From assembly GCF_026153205.1 (NCBI RefSeq), contig NZ_JAPFBW010000016.1, forward strand, positions 62,001-126,000: DNA of 64,000 bases, read 5' to 3'. This document shows positions 49,600 through 58,809 of this stretch, in pieces (the stretch's first letter is position 1; each line of letters begins with the position of its first letter). The position numbers were made by a program, and so were the translations under genes. The notes below the pieces were generated by a model. The model did not search any database, was not told where the DNA came from, and was given only the letters and a program-made list of their open reading frames with translations. The stretch comes from Aquabacterium sp. A7-Y. GTDB lineage: Bacteria > Pseudomonadota > Gammaproteobacteria > Burkholderiales > Burkholderiaceae_C.

Positions 49600-52500
49600 C
49601 GGGTCTGCTCCGTGGGATCGACGGCCCGTGCGGCACGGCGCACGAGGGCCTTGCGGGCGGGCTGCGGCAGCTCGGTCTTCGCCGCCCAGGCTTCCAGGCG
49701 GGCGACGAAACGCGACGCGAAGCGGGCCACGGTGTCGGGCCGGTACAGGTCGGTGGCGTACTCGATGCGCACCGCCACGCCTCGCGCTTCGCGCGACAGA
49801 TCGAACAGCAGATCGAGCTCGGCCGTCTCGCGCGGAATGTCGAAGGGGGTCATCGACAGCCCGGGCGCGAGCTGGTGGACCGGCGGGGCGTCCTGGAACA
49901 CGAACTTGGTCTGGAACACCGGCGCATGGGCCAGGCTGCGCGGCGGCCGCACCGCTTCGACCAGCTGGTCGAAGGGCAGGTCCTGCAGCGCGTAGGCGGC
50001 CAGCAGCGTGTCGCGGACTCCCGTCAGCCAGGGGCCGGGGCCGGGAGCAGCGGGGACCCGGCAGCGCACCGGCAACTGGTTGACGAAAAATCCGACGATG
50101 CCTTCGCTGCCCGGTTCGTGCCGGTTGGCAATGTCGGTGCCGATCACCAGATCGGTCTGGCCGCTGGCTTCGGCGAGCGTCGCGGCATAAGCCGCGAACA
50201 GCGCCATGAAGAGGGTCGCGCGCTCGCCCCGGGCCCACTGCTCCAGGGCCTCGAGGAGCGACACCGGCAGCTGCAGCCTCAGGCAGGCGCCGCGGTGCGA
50301 CTGCTCCGGCGGGCGCGGCTGGTCGGGCGTCAGGGTGGTGAGCACCGGGGCATCGAGCAGTTGCGCCTGCCAGGCCTCGATCAGCGCGGGCAAGCGGGGC
50401 GCCAGCTCGGCCTGCTGCCACAGGGCGAAGTCGCCGTATTGCAGCGGCACGGGCGGCAGCTCGGCGCCCGCGTAGCTGAGGGCCAGCTCGGCCAGCAGCG
50501 GCTTGAGGGCCGCGCCGTCGACCGCGATGTGGTGCATCGCGAGCACGAGCTTTGGCTCGTGGCCGTCGGCGTCGAGCAGCAGGGCACGCAGCAGCGGCCC
50601 GCGCGCCAGGTCGAACGGCACCGACAGCACCGCGTTCACCTGCTGCTGCCGGACACGCTCGTCGCCACCCTTGCGCTGCATCAGCGGCACCGCCATGGCG
50701 GCCAGCACCTTCTGGCGCGGTCCTTCAGCCTCGTCCACCAGCACCGTGCGCAGCGCTTCGTGGCGCCGCACCAGCGTGTCGAGCGCGGCTTGCAGGCGGG
50801 CCGGATCGACCGGGGCCGAGAAGGCCAGGCCGACCGCCACATGGTAGAAGGCGCTGTCGGGCTCGAGCGACTGCAGGAACCACAGCCGGCGCTGCGCATA
50901 CGACAAAGGCAGTGTCCGGTCCTGCGTCTCCCCGGGACGCGCCTGCAGGCCGGTCGTTGCCGGAATGCGGGGCGCCTCGTCGATGCGGCGGGCCAGCTCT
51001 CCCAGCGTGGCCGCGGTGAAACACGAAGCCAGCGGCAGCGCCACGCCGAAGTCGGTTCGCAGGCGGGCGGCCAGCTGGGTCATCAAAAGCGACTGGCCGC
51101 CAAGCGCGAAAAAATTGTCGTGGACCATCACCTGGTCGAGATCGAGCAGCTCGCCCCACAGCGAGGCGAGACGTCGTTCGGTGTCGGTACCGAGTGCGGC
51201 GGGCGCATGCGCCGCGGCGCCGAGATCCGCACGGTAGACCGCGAACGTCTCCAGCGTCTGGGTGTGCCAGCCATCCCGGCAGGCCGAGCGCCGCAGCTTG
51301 CCGCTCGAGGTCTTCGGCAGCGTTCCGGGCTTGAGCAGCGCGACGGCCCCGACCGGCTCGCCGAAGGCCTCGGCGACGGCTTGCCGGATCGACTCGATGA
51401 CGCTGGCGTGATCGCCCTCGCCGGGACGCAGTCGCGCGGTTTCGGCGGCGACAGCGATCGTTTCGCTGTCGGCCAGCTCGGCGGCGAAGACCGCCACCCG
51501 CCCCGGCCGCACACCGGCGACGCGCGACTCGATCTCGAGCTCAATGTCCTGGGGATAGAAGTTGCGCCCGCGCAGGATCACCAGGTCCTTCAGCCGGCTG
51601 CTGAGGTAGAGCTGGCCGCCGTGCACAAAACCCAGATCGCCGGTGCGCAGCCAGTTGTCGCGCCCCTCGCTGTCGCGGGCCGCGAAAGTCGCCCGCGTGG
51701 CGAGCTCCTGCCCCCAGTAGCCGCCAGCCACGGTCGGGCCTCGCACCCAGAGCTCGCCGACCTGATCCTCCGGCAACAGGCGGCCGCTGTCCGGCTCGAC
51801 GATGTGCACCTCGGTCCCGTCCACGGTCGTGCCGCACGCGACCAGGGTCGTGCCCTGCGCGGCAGGCTCGGCCACGCCGCGAGCCAGCGCGGCGGTGTCG
51901 AACACCGTCGCCTTCATCCCGGTATCCGGGCCGGCGGACACGAACAGCGTCGCTTCGGCCAATCCATAGCAGGGGCAGAAGCTGCGCGCCGAGAAGCCGA
52001 GCGGCTCTGCCAGACGGCGGAAGGCCTCGAAGGTGCTGTGCCGCACCGGCTCGGCGCCGCAGAAGGCGATCCGCCAGCACGACAGGTCGAGCCCCGTGAC
52101 CGTGGCCGGGCGAACGCGATCGGCACACAGGCGGTAGGCAAAGTCGGGTCCGCCCGACATCGTGATGCGATAACGCGACACGGCCTCCAGCCAGCGGCGC
52201 GGGCGCTCGATGAAACGCTTGGGCGACATCAGCACCAGGGGCCGGCCGCACAACAGCGGCTGCAGCAGGCCGAAGATGAGCCCCATGTCGTGGAACAGCG
52301 GCAGCCAGCTCAGATAACGTTCCTCGGGACCTTCCTGGAGACCTTCGGCCATCGCGACGTGGTTCGCGAGCAGATGGCGGTGACTGACCCTCACACCCTT
52401 GGGGCTGGCCGTCGAGCCGGAGGTGTATTGGAGGAAGGCCAGATCGTCGGGCTCGACCCGGCGCTCGCGCCAGGCTTCGGCATCGCCGCAGCAGGCCGGC

Positions 52501-52934
52501 GTGACCACGACACGCATGCCGGGATGGTGAAGCTCGTGCTGCGTGAGCGCCTCGAGCCCCGCCACGTCGGTCAACGCCAGAGCGGGCCGCGCATCCTGCG
52601 CGACGCTCAACAGCCGCTTGACCGCCTGCGCCTGTCCGGTCTCGGGCGGGTACAGCGGCACGCCCACCAGACCCGCGTAGAGGCAGGCGAAAAAGGCGGC
52701 GGCGTAGTCCAGGCCGGAGGGAAACAGCAGCAGCGCGCGCTCGCCGGGGGCCGCGGCGTCCTGCAGCACCTGGGCCAGCGCGCGCACACGCCGATCCAGC
52801 TCGCCGTAGCTCAGGCTTTCGGTGACGTGCTCGCCGTCGCCGAGGAAGTCGATCGCGGTGCGTTCGGGATGCAGCAAAGCGCGACGGCGCAGCGCCGAGA
52901 CCAGGTCGGCGGGCGTCGAACGAAGGTCAAACAT
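49596..52934 (-). CDS. Loading protein: fatty acyl-AMP ligase (FAAL)-ACP-condensation
   Basis: The protein is 1112 aa. Residues about 1-580 are an acyl-AMP ligase of FAAL type (LSYGELDRRVRALAQVLQ, FLQYTSGSTASPKGVRVSHR, SWLPLFHDMGLIFG, WLRTGDLGFVHGGQLYLSSR). An acyl carrier domain with Ser near 615 (LGGQSLL) follows. A C domain occupies about 690-1080 with an intact motif HHIAVDG near 800, and the protein ends shortly after it. FAALs activate a free fatty acid as acyl-AMP and pass it to the ACP; the C domain then acylates the first amino acid on the next protein. The product is therefore a lipopeptide, as in cupriachelin/taiwachelin-type siderophores. Chain length is not predictable here. The gene overlaps hydroxylase 1 by 8 bases and hydroxylase 2 by 4 bases. 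Confidence 0.92.
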   Translation of the reverse strand: MFDLRSTPADLVSALRRRALLHPERTAIDFLGDGEHVTESLSYGELDRRVRALAQVLQDAAAPGERALLLFPSGLDYAAAFFACLYAGLVGVPLYPPETGQAQAVKRLLSVAQDARPALALTDVAGLEALTQHELHHPGMRVVVTPACCGDAEAWRERRVEPDDLAFLQYTSGSTASPKGVRVSHRHLLANHVAMAEGLQEGPEERYLSWLPLFHDMGLIFGLLQPLLCGRPLVLMSPKRFIERPRRWLEAVSRYRITMSGGPDFAYRLCADRVRPATVTGLDLSCWRIAFCGAEPVRHSTFEAFRRLAEPLGFSARSFCPCYGLAEATLFVSAGPDTGMKATVFDTAALARGVAEPAAQGTTLVACGTTVDGTEVHIVEPDSGRLLPEDQVGELWVRGPTVAGGYWGQELATRATFAARDSEGRDNWLRTGDLGFVHGGQLYLSSRLKDLVILRGRNFYPQDIELEIESRVAGVRPGRVAVFAAELADSETIAVAAETARLRPGEGDHASVIESIRQAVAEAFGEPVGAVALLKPGTLPKTSSGKLRRSACRDGWHTQTLETFAVYRADLGAAAHAPAALGTDTERRLASLWGELLDLDQVMVHDNFFALGGQSLLMTQLAARLRTDFGVALPLASCFTAATLGELARRIDEAPRIPATTGLQARPGETQDRTLPLSYAQRRLWFLQSLEPDSAFYHVAVGLAFSAPVDPARLQAALDTLVRRHEALRTVLVDEAEGPRQKVLAAMAVPLMQRKGGDERVRQQQVNAVLSVPFDLARGPLLRALLLDADGHEPKLVLAMHHIAVDGAALKPLLAELALSYAGAELPPVPLQYGDFALWQQAELAPRLPALIEAWQAQLLDAPVLTTLTPDQPRPPEQSHRGACLRLQLPVSLLEALEQWARGERATLFMALFAAYAATLAEASGQTDLVIGTDIANRHEPGSEGIVGFFVNQLPVRCRVPAAPGPGPWLTGVRDTLLAAYALQDLPFDQLVEAVRPPRSLAHAPVFQTKFVFQDAPPVHQLAPGLSMTPFDIPRETAELDLLFDLSREARGVAVRIEYATDLYRPDTVARFASRFVARLEAWAAKTELPQPARKALVRRAARAVDPTEQTR

Positions 52935-53979
52935 GGGCTTCCTGAAAGGCTTCGGCCATCGCGACGACCACTCGCCGCGGGCCCGTGAAAGGACGGCGCC
53001 CGTGCGCCACCAGCATGTTGTCCAGCATCAGGACGTCGCCCTGCTGCCAGGGAAAGTGCACGCTGGTCTCGTCGAGCACGCCGCGCACCTCGTCGAGCGC
53101 TTGCTCTTCGAGGGGGCTGCCGTCGCCGTAATACACGTTGCGCGGCAGTTCCACCGGGTCGTCCACCACCTCCAGCAGCGCCTCGCGCACGGCGGCTGCG
53201 AGACCGGAGACGTGAAACAGATGGGCTTGGTTGAACCACACCATTTCGCCGGTGAGCGGGTGGCGGGCCACGGCCTGGCAGACCTGCTTCGTGCGCAGCT
53301 CGCCGTCGGCCTTCCACTCGAACTCGATCTGCTGCGCGGCGCAGTAGCGCTCCACCGCCGCGCGGTCCTCGGTGTTGAAGGCCCGCTGCCACGGCAGGTC
53401 CAGCCCGTTGCCGTAGTTGCGCACATACAGGAGCCGCTTGCGGGCGAAACGCTCGACCAGCCGAGGGTCGAGGCGCGCGTAGACGCGACGGCTGTCTGCA
53501 ATCGGCGTTTCGCCGCCGCTGAGGGCGGGTTGCATGCAGTGGAACCAGATCTTCATGGGCCACTGCAAGGTGTACGACTGCTCGTTGTGCAGCGGGATCG
53601 ACTGGTGCGCCGGGTACTCGGTGGAGGTGTAGACCCCCTGCTCGACCGCCGACCTGGGCGTCGAAGCAAAGTCATAACTCAGCAAGGGGTGCCCGAATGA
53701 GCGCGCGAACCTTTGAAAGCCCTGCTCGCCGGACACCGCAAAGCCACGGAACAGGATGGCGCCGACTTCATGCAATCGCCGGTCGACGGTCTCGTGCAAA
53801 GCGCCGAGACAGGCTTGCAGGTCAGCGCCGGCGGGCGCGCCAACGACCAAAGGCCATTCGATCTCTGACTCGGACGATCCGGTGCGCTTTGTCGGGCCGC
53901 CAACGACTGATGCAACGATGATGGAGCTCCCCTGGGCGATTGAATGACCGAGGCCGCGCGCGCCGCGCGCGTCACTCAC
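52927..53979 (-). CDS. TauD/SyrP-type Fe(II)/2-oxoglutarate amino acid beta-hydroxylase (1), first gene of the operon
   Basis: The protein is 350 aa. The start is a GTG at 53979 behind a G-rich ribosome binding site (TTGGGGGGTAC); no in-frame ATG occurs until well inside the domain. Metal ligands are H131 and E133 (PLHNEQSY) and a distal His near 326 (VAHGRRPFTGPRR). The protein is clearly paralogous to the second hydroxylase (shared VYTSTEYPA/VYTSTDYPA, RNYGNGLDLPWQ/RNYGDGFGLPWQ, LPRNVYYGDG/LPQNTFYGDG). It probably hydroxylates Asp or His on the assembly line in trans. Having two such enzymes matches having two candidate residues (His and Asp). It is the promoter-proximal gene, next to the Fur-like dyad shared with mbtH. 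Confidence 0.88.
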   Translation of the reverse strand: MSDARGARGLGHSIAQGSSIIVASVVGGPTKRTGSSESEIEWPLVVGAPAGADLQACLGALHETVDRRLHEVGAILFRGFAVSGEQGFQRFARSFGHPLLSYDFASTPRSAVEQGVYTSTEYPAHQSIPLHNEQSYTLQWPMKIWFHCMQPALSGGETPIADSRRVYARLDPRLVERFARKRLLYVRNYGNGLDLPWQRAFNTEDRAAVERYCAAQQIEFEWKADGELRTKQVCQAVARHPLTGEMVWFNQAHLFHVSGLAAAVREALLEVVDDPVELPRNVYYGDGSPLEEQALDEVRGVLDETSVHFPWQQGDVLMLDNMLVAHGRRPFTGPRRVVVAMAEAFQEAHV

Positions 53980-54005
53980 GTACCCCCCAATATGTTTTTG
54001 AATGT

Positions 54006-54026
54006 AAACACGAATCGTTCTCGTTT
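54006..54026. promoter_or_regulatory. Fur-box-like dyad in the divergent siderophore promoter region
   Basis: An interrupted palindrome AAAC-N2-GAA-N3-TTC-N2-GTTT lies in an unusually AT-rich gap (53985-54060) between hydroxylase 1 (minus) and mbtH (plus). The segment AATCGTTCTCGTTTAG also aligns imperfectly with the beta-proteobacterial Fur box core AATGATTCTCATTT. Fur-Fe(II) repression of both divergent units would explain coordinated expression under iron limitation. This is inferred; the match to the consensus is partial. Confidence 0.5.
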
Positions 54027-54089
54027 AGATTAGCATAGTATTGACGGAAGACAAGAGAAGTCGTTCACAGCGAAAGAAAGGACAGACCG

Positions 54090-54323
54090 ATGAGTTGGGA
54101 CAGCCCCGATACCCATTTCCAGGTCGTGAAGAACCACGAAGACCAGTACTCCATCTGGCCCGACTACAAACCTTTGCCGAAAGGCTGGCAGGCGGTCGGC
54201 AAGCAAGGCGAAAAGCAGGAATGCCTCGCCTACATCCAGGAGGTCTGGACCGATATGCGACCCCTGAGCCTGCGCCAGGCCATGGCGGAGACAGGCAGCG
54301 ATGCGAGCCCCGCGGCTCGATGA
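54090..54323 (+). CDS. MbtH-like NRPS accessory protein
   Basis: The protein is 77 aa with an AAGGA ribosome binding site 8 bases before the ATG. It contains the complete MbtH signature: [30 protein letters not shown] and [11 protein letters not shown], including the conserved Trp residues. MbtH proteins bind A domains and are needed for adenylation activity or solubility of many siderophore NRPSs. The gene stands divergent to the NRPS operon and is followed 111 bases later by the diaminobutyrate aminotransferase gene on the same strand, forming a second short transcription unit of the locus. Confidence 0.96.
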   Translation: MSWDSPDTHFQVVKNHEDQYSIWPDYKPLPKGWQAVGKQGEKQECLAYIQEVWTDMRPLSLRQAMAETGSDASPAAR

Positions 54324-54434
54324 GCCGGCCTGCATTTGCCCTGCTGAACGAGACGGCCACACGGCCAGGTCGCGCCAGCGGCCCAGGCACTGCGGCAGGC
54401 GGCCACACGATCTATTCAAGGGATGCGACGTACC

Positions 54435-55889
54435 ATGGATAACGTATTGACCGGAACCGACCGACCGCGTGCAGCAAGTGCCCCGCCCCTGACGCTCGAG
54501 GCCTTTTGCGAGCAACGCTCGTTCGAGCTGAGGCGCAACCCCTATCTGGAGCGCCAGGAGGCACGCGAGTCGAACGCGCGCTCCTACCCGAGGCGGATCC
54601 CGCTTGCACTGCAGCAAGGCCAGGGCATCTATCTGCGAGACACCCAAGGGCACATCTTCATCGACTGCCTCGCCGGCGCAGGCACCCTCGCACTCGGCCA
54701 TAACCACCCCGCCACCATCACCGCCATGCGCCGCGTGCTGGATGCCGGCCTGCCGCTGCACACGCTGGACCTCACGACACCGGTGAAAGACGCCTTCGTC
54801 GAAGCCTTGTTCGACTGTTTGCCGGAACCCTTGGCGCAGCGAGGGAAGATCCAGTTCTGCGGGCCGACCGGTGCCGATGCCATCGAAGCCGCGCTCAAGC
54901 TGGTCAAGACAGCGACCGGCCGCAGGACGGTGTTCGCGTTCTCCGGCGCCTATCACGGCATGACCCAGGGAGCCCTCGGCCTGACCGGCAACCTGGCTCC
55001 CAAGCTGCCGCTTGGCTCATCGATGGGCGATGTCCACTTCCTGCCCTATCCCTACGACTATCGCTGCCCCTTTGGCCTGGGCGGCGAGGCGGGCGTCGAC
55101 GCGGGACTGCACTACATCGAGCACCTGCTCGACGATCCCGAGTCCGGCGTGCTGCCGCCCGCAGCGGTGGTGGTGGAAGCGGTTCAGGGCGAAGGGGGCG
55201 TGATCCCCGCCCCGGCTCGCTGGCTGCGGGGGCTGCGGGACATCACGCGGCAGCGCGGCATCGCCCTCGTGGTCGACGAAGTGCAGACAGGACTGGGCCG
55301 CACCGGACGCATGTTCGCGTGCGAGCACGCCGGCATCACGCCCGACGTGCTGGTGCTGTCCAAGGCCATCGGCGGCGGCTTGCCTTTGTCGGTGCTGGTC
55401 TACGATGCCGCTCTCGATCGCTGGGCGCCAGGCGCCCACGCCGGCACCTTCCGGGGCAACCAGCTCGCGATGGCGGCGGGCATCGCCACCTTGCAGACGC
55501 TGCGGCACGAGCAGTTGACGGCGCACGCGGCGGCCATGGGAGAACGCTTGACCGGGCACCTTCTGCAACTGCAACGCGAGCACCGGTGCATCGGCGAGGT
55601 GCGCGGCCGCGGGCTGATGCTGGGCATGGAGCTCGTCGACCCCGACGCCCCGCCCGGGCGTGGACGTCCTCCTCAGGACGGGGTCATGGCGCGCTTGCTG
55701 CAGCAGCACTGCCTGCGGCAGGGCGTGATACTCGAACTGGGAGGTCGGCATTCGGCCGTCGTGCGTCTGCTGCCACCGCTCATCATCTCAGCGGAGGAGG
55801 TCGACGTGGTCGCCGAGCGCATCGCGCGGGCCTTGCAGGGGGCATGGGCCGAGCGGGCAGCCACGCGGCCGGCGCGGGCGACCGCCTGA
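54435..55889 (+). CDS. dat: L-2,4-diaminobutyrate:2-oxoglutarate aminotransferase
   Basis: The protein is 484 aa from the ATG at 54435; an in-frame ATG at 54423 would add four residues and sits too close to the AAGGG site. It is a class III PLP-dependent aminotransferase. CLAGAGTLALGHNHP, FCGPTGADAIEAALKLVK, FSGAYHGMTQGALGLTGN, VVEAVQGEGGV and VVDEVQTGLGRTG are diagnostic for the DABA aminotransferase subgroup, as is LSKAIGGGLPL with the PLP lysine near 310. The enzyme makes L-2,4-diaminobutyrate from aspartate semialdehyde, as PvdH does for pyoverdine. This matches the two Dab-type A domains of the NRPSs and indicates a dedicated precursor supply. The decarboxylase (ddc) of the diaminopropane pathway is not present beside it. 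Confidence 0.95.
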   Translation: MDNVLTGTDRPRAASAPPLTLEAFCEQRSFELRRNPYLERQEARESNARSYPRRIPLALQQGQGIYLRDTQGHIFIDCLAGAGTLALGHNHPATITAMRRVLDAGLPLHTLDLTTPVKDAFVEALFDCLPEPLAQRGKIQFCGPTGADAIEAALKLVKTATGRRTVFAFSGAYHGMTQGALGLTGNLAPKLPLGSSMGDVHFLPYPYDYRCPFGLGGEAGVDAGLHYIEHLLDDPESGVLPPAAVVVEAVQGEGGVIPAPARWLRGLRDITRQRGIALVVDEVQTGLGRTGRMFACEHAGITPDVLVLSKAIGGGLPLSVLVYDAALDRWAPGAHAGTFRGNQLAMAAGIATLQTLRHEQLTAHAAAMGERLTGHLLQLQREHRCIGEVRGRGLMLGMELVDPDAPPGRGRPPQDGVMARLLQQHCLRQGVILELGGRHSAVVRLLPPLIISAEEVDVVAERIARALQGAWAERAATRPARATA

Positions 55890-56109
55890 CCCTGTTTCGG
55901 CAGGCTAGAGAAGTCGCTTCCCGGCGCGAGGGTCATCGCCAGCATCCTCCGCCTGATCCCAGGCGCGACAGAAATCAGCCCTGGGAGACCCGCCGGCAAC
56001 TGGCCTTGGAACACGCGAAAGGCCTTGGTCGGAATGCCGCAGAAAAGGCCGTCTGTGCTTCACCATGCTGGCTGAATCGGGTGCGCCAGCGGGAGACGTC
56101 GGGACGGCA

Positions 56110-56646
56110 CTACTTGATGCGCTGCTTTTCCAGCTTGCGCGCCAGGGTGCGACGGTGCATGCCCAGGCGTCGCGCGGTCTCGGAGATGTTGAAGCCGGTG
56201 GCGGCCAGGGTCTCGTGGATGCGCTCCCACTCCAAGGTCTTGATGGAGGTGGTGCGCTCGGTCAGCTCGACCTCGGTGTCGCCGTGGGCCCGCGCGAAGG
56301 CGGCCTCGATGTCATCGGTGTTGGCCGGCTTCGCCAGATAGTGGCGGGCGCCCAGCTTGATCGCCTCGACCGCGGTCGCGATGCTGGCATAGCCCGTCAG
56401 CACCACGATGAGCATCTCCGGGTGGTGTGCATGCAGGATCTGCACGCAGGTCAGACCCGAAGCGCCACTGGCCAGCTTGAGGTCGACCACGGCGTAACCG
56501 GGCCGATGCTCGTTCAGCAGCGCCTTGACGTCGTCGACGCTCGCCGCCCGCAGCACCTGATAGCCTCGGCGCTCGAACGAGCGGGTCAAGGTCCGCGCAA
56601 AGGCATCGTCGTCCTCGACGATCAGCAACTGGCGTTCAGCGTCCAT
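56110..56646 (-). CDS. regA: Redox response regulator, RegA/PrrA/RoxR family
   Basis: The protein is 178 aa. The receiver domain has the acidic patch EDDD (11-14), phosphorylation site D55 (VVDLKLASG), T84 region (VVLTGYAS) and K in LAKPANTDD. A short linker leads to a Fis-type helix-turn-helix at the C-terminus (FNISETARRLGMHRRTLARK), almost the invariant RegA/PrrA/RoxR DNA-binding motif. These regulators control terminal oxidases and other redox-linked genes in response to the quinone pool. The gene is 21 bases downstream of regB and ends the cyo-SURF1-reg gene string; dat is convergent with it. Confidence 0.92.
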   Translation of the reverse strand: MDAERQLLIVEDDDAFARTLTRSFERRGYQVLRAASVDDVKALLNEHRPGYAVVDLKLASGASGLTCVQILHAHHPEMLIVVLTGYASIATAVEAIKLGARHYLAKPANTDDIEAAFARAHGDTEVELTERTTSIKTLEWERIHETLAATGFNISETARRLGMHRRTLARKLEKQRIK

Positions 56647-56667
56647 CGCGCGTCCTTTCTGTCACCT

Positions 56668-58062
56668 TCACCCGGCCCTCGCGGGCACGTCGGACGCTTC
56701 CTGCGGCGACTCCAGCGCAGCCAAGGGCAGCGTGATGACCACCTCGGCGCCGCCCTCGGGGCGGTTGTGCGCGGCAATACGGCCGCCCAGGGTGCGGGCG
56801 ACGTTGACCGACAGGAACAAGCCCAATCCGCCGCCCGGCTTGCCCTTGCTGGATTGGTAGGGCTTGCCGAAGCGCGCCAGCATCGCGGGGTCGAAACCCG
56901 GGCCCTGGTCCTGCACCCGCAGGATCAGCGTGTCGTCCTCGCAGGCCACGCGCAAGGTCAGCGGAGCCTGCGGCGCGGCTTCCACGGCGTTGTCCAGCAC
57001 ATTGCCGATCATCTGCTTGAGGGCCGAGTCCGAGATGATGGGCAGATCGGGCACACCCTCACGTTCGTAGTGGAACTCCTGCACCGGACGTGTGCTGCGC
57101 CACTGCGCCACCAGCTCGTCGAGGAAGTCATGCAGCATGGTTTCGACCGGCGCCTCGCCGCGCGCTTCGCCGGCCGACTGCAGGATGCCGCTGACGATGG
57201 ACTTGCAGCGCTGCAGTTGGCTCTGCATCTCCTCGATCTCCTCGCGCAGCTCCGGTTCGGCCGCGAAGGGCGCCATGCGCGACCAATCGCCCAGGATCAC
57301 CGACAGCGTCGCCAGCGGCGTGCCCAGCTCGTGGGCGGCGCCCGATGCCAGCAAACCCATGCGCACGATGTGCTCCTCCTCGGCAGCGCGTTGCCGCAGG
57401 TCCGCCAGGCGGGCATCACGCTGTCGCAGATTGCGGCCGATACGGCCGATGAAGATGACCAGCAGCGTGGCGTTCAGGATGAAACAGACCAGCAGCCCGC
57501 CGACATAGTGGGTCGAGAGCGTCGGGCTGGGCAGGTCGGGCAGGGACAGCGGCCGGTGCCACTGCGTCAGGACGACAAAACACAGGCTGGTCAGCCCGAC
57601 CATCGCCCAGATATAACGCGGCCGCAGCAGCACCGAGCCGACCGCCACCTGGAGCAGGTAGAGGTAGACGAAGGGATTGGTGACCCCGCCCGCATAAAAG
57701 AGCTGGCCGCTGAGCACGCCGACGTCGACCAGCAAGGCCGCGAACAGCTCGCCGTCGCTGACACTCGATCGAAGCCGGGTGCGCAGCCAGCTGAGCACAT
57801 TGAACAGCACCAGCGCGGCAAGCAGCGTCAGCATCTCGACCAGCGGCAGGCGGATGCCCAGCCCGAACTGCACGCCCAGGATAGTGGCGAGCTGACCCGC
57901 CACCGCCACCCAGCGGAGCTGGATCAGCTGCAGCAGGTTCTTGCGGCCGGCCAGGCGCTCGGGCGCCTGGCCGACTTCATTCAACGGCGGCGCTTCGGAC
58001 GCTTCAAACTCGGCGGTGGACACGGGTGGGGTCTCCAGCATTCCGGCGCAGACGGTGCTCAT
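56668..58062 (-). CDS. regB: Redox-sensing membrane histidine kinase, RegB/PrrB/RoxS family
   Basis: The protein is 464 aa from the ATG at 58062; a start at 58041 is also possible, and neither has a strong ribosome binding site. About six membrane segments span residues 50-210. The heptapeptide GGVTNPF (125-131) is the ubiquinone-sensing loop of RegB. The H-box GAAHELGTPLATL gives phospho-acceptor H244. A cysteine at 286 (QLQRCKSIV) lies at the position of the redox-active RegB cysteine. The ATPase has NVLDNAVEAAP, DQGPGFDP and GGGLGLFLSVNVARTLGG. The gene overlaps the end of the SURF1 gene by 59 bases (or 38 with the later start), which favours translational coupling. It most likely senses quinone-pool redox state and signals to RegA. 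Confidence 0.92.
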   Translation of the reverse strand: MSTVCAGMLETPPVSTAEFEASEAPPLNEVGQAPERLAGRKNLLQLIQLRWVAVAGQLATILGVQFGLGIRLPLVEMLTLLAALVLFNVLSWLRTRLRSSVSDGELFAALLVDVGVLSGQLFYAGGVTNPFVYLYLLQVAVGSVLLRPRYIWAMVGLTSLCFVVLTQWHRPLSLPDLPSPTLSTHYVGGLLVCFILNATLLVIFIGRIGRNLRQRDARLADLRQRAAEEEHIVRMGLLASGAAHELGTPLATLSVILGDWSRMAPFAAEPELREEIEEMQSQLQRCKSIVSGILQSAGEARGEAPVETMLHDFLDELVAQWRSTRPVQEFHYEREGVPDLPIISDSALKQMIGNVLDNAVEAAPQAPLTLRVACEDDTLILRVQDQGPGFDPAMLARFGKPYQSSKGKPGGGLGLFLSVNVARTLGGRIAAHNRPEGGAEVVITLPLAALESPQEASDVPARAG

Positions 58063-58807
58063 CGAGCACGAGATAGCCGACCGCGCCAGCCACCATGGCT
58101 GCCAGCGCGAACCAGGTGAGGGCGTACACCAGGTGATTGTTGCTGAAGTGCAGGACCGTCAGGCCGGGGCGCGGCCAGGCGGTGGACAGGCCGGTGCCGT
58201 CGGCCGCCGCGTCGACGAAATAAGGGGCCACGGGGCCGGGCCGCTGCGAGCCGCCGATGCCCCGCGCCGTCGCGATGGCCGCCACATCACGTGAATACCA
58301 CCGTCCGGCGCTCACGTCGTTGCGCCGCAGCAAACCGCCTTCGGGCTCACTGAAACGCAGCAGGCCGGCGACCTCCTGCACGCCTGCGGCCTCTTGCCCG
58401 GCTCGGCTGGCCGGCTCACGCTGCTGCGGCGGCACGAAGCCGCGGTTGACCAGCACCCAGAAGCCCTCGTCGACGTACAGCGGCGTCAGCACCCAATAGC
58501 CGCTGCCGAGGACGGTGCTGGCCTGTACCAGCGTTTCGAGTTCGTGCGCGAAGCGGCCCCGAAGCCGCACCCGGCGGTACTCGTCGGCAGCCTTGCCGAG
58601 GCGCGCCCAGTCCGCAGGCGCGGGAGCGGCCGTGGGGGCGGCGCGCAAGCGCTGTTCGACGCGCTCGATCAGGTCCTGCTTCCAGGCCAGGCGCTGCAGC
58701 TGCCACACGCCCAGCCCGACCAGGCCGGCGAACGCGAGGGCGCCGACCAGCAGCAGCGCCACCCAGGCGCCCCGCCGGCGCGGGCTGCGGAGGTCGGTGT
58801 CGGCCAC
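58004..58807 (-). CDS. SURF1-family oxidase assembly protein
   Basis: The protein is 267 aa with two membrane segments, one near the N-terminus (WVALLLVGALAFAGLVGLGVWQLQRLAWK) and one at the C-terminus (ALTWFALAAMVAGAVGYLVL). Between them is the SURF1 periplasmic domain: VRLRGRFAHELETLVQ, GYWVLTPLYVDEGFWVLVNRGFVPP, APYFVDA and LHFSNNHLVYALTWF. SURF1 proteins help insert haem a into haem-copper oxidases. Here the gene follows cyoD by two bases, suggesting a role in assembly of this quinol oxidase, an arrangement common in beta-proteobacteria. Its 3' end overlaps regB. Confidence 0.93.
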   Translation of the reverse strand: MADTDLRSPRRRGAWVALLLVGALAFAGLVGLGVWQLQRLAWKQDLIERVEQRLRAAPTAAPAPADWARLGKAADEYRRVRLRGRFAHELETLVQASTVLGSGYWVLTPLYVDEGFWVLVNRGFVPPQQREPASRAGQEAAGVQEVAGLLRFSEPEGGLLRRNDVSAGRWYSRDVAAIATARGIGGSQRPGPVAPYFVDAAADGTGLSTAWPRPGLTVLHFSNNHLVYALTWFALAAMVAGAVGYLVLDEHRLRRNAGDPTRVHRRV

Positions 58808-58809
58808 GG

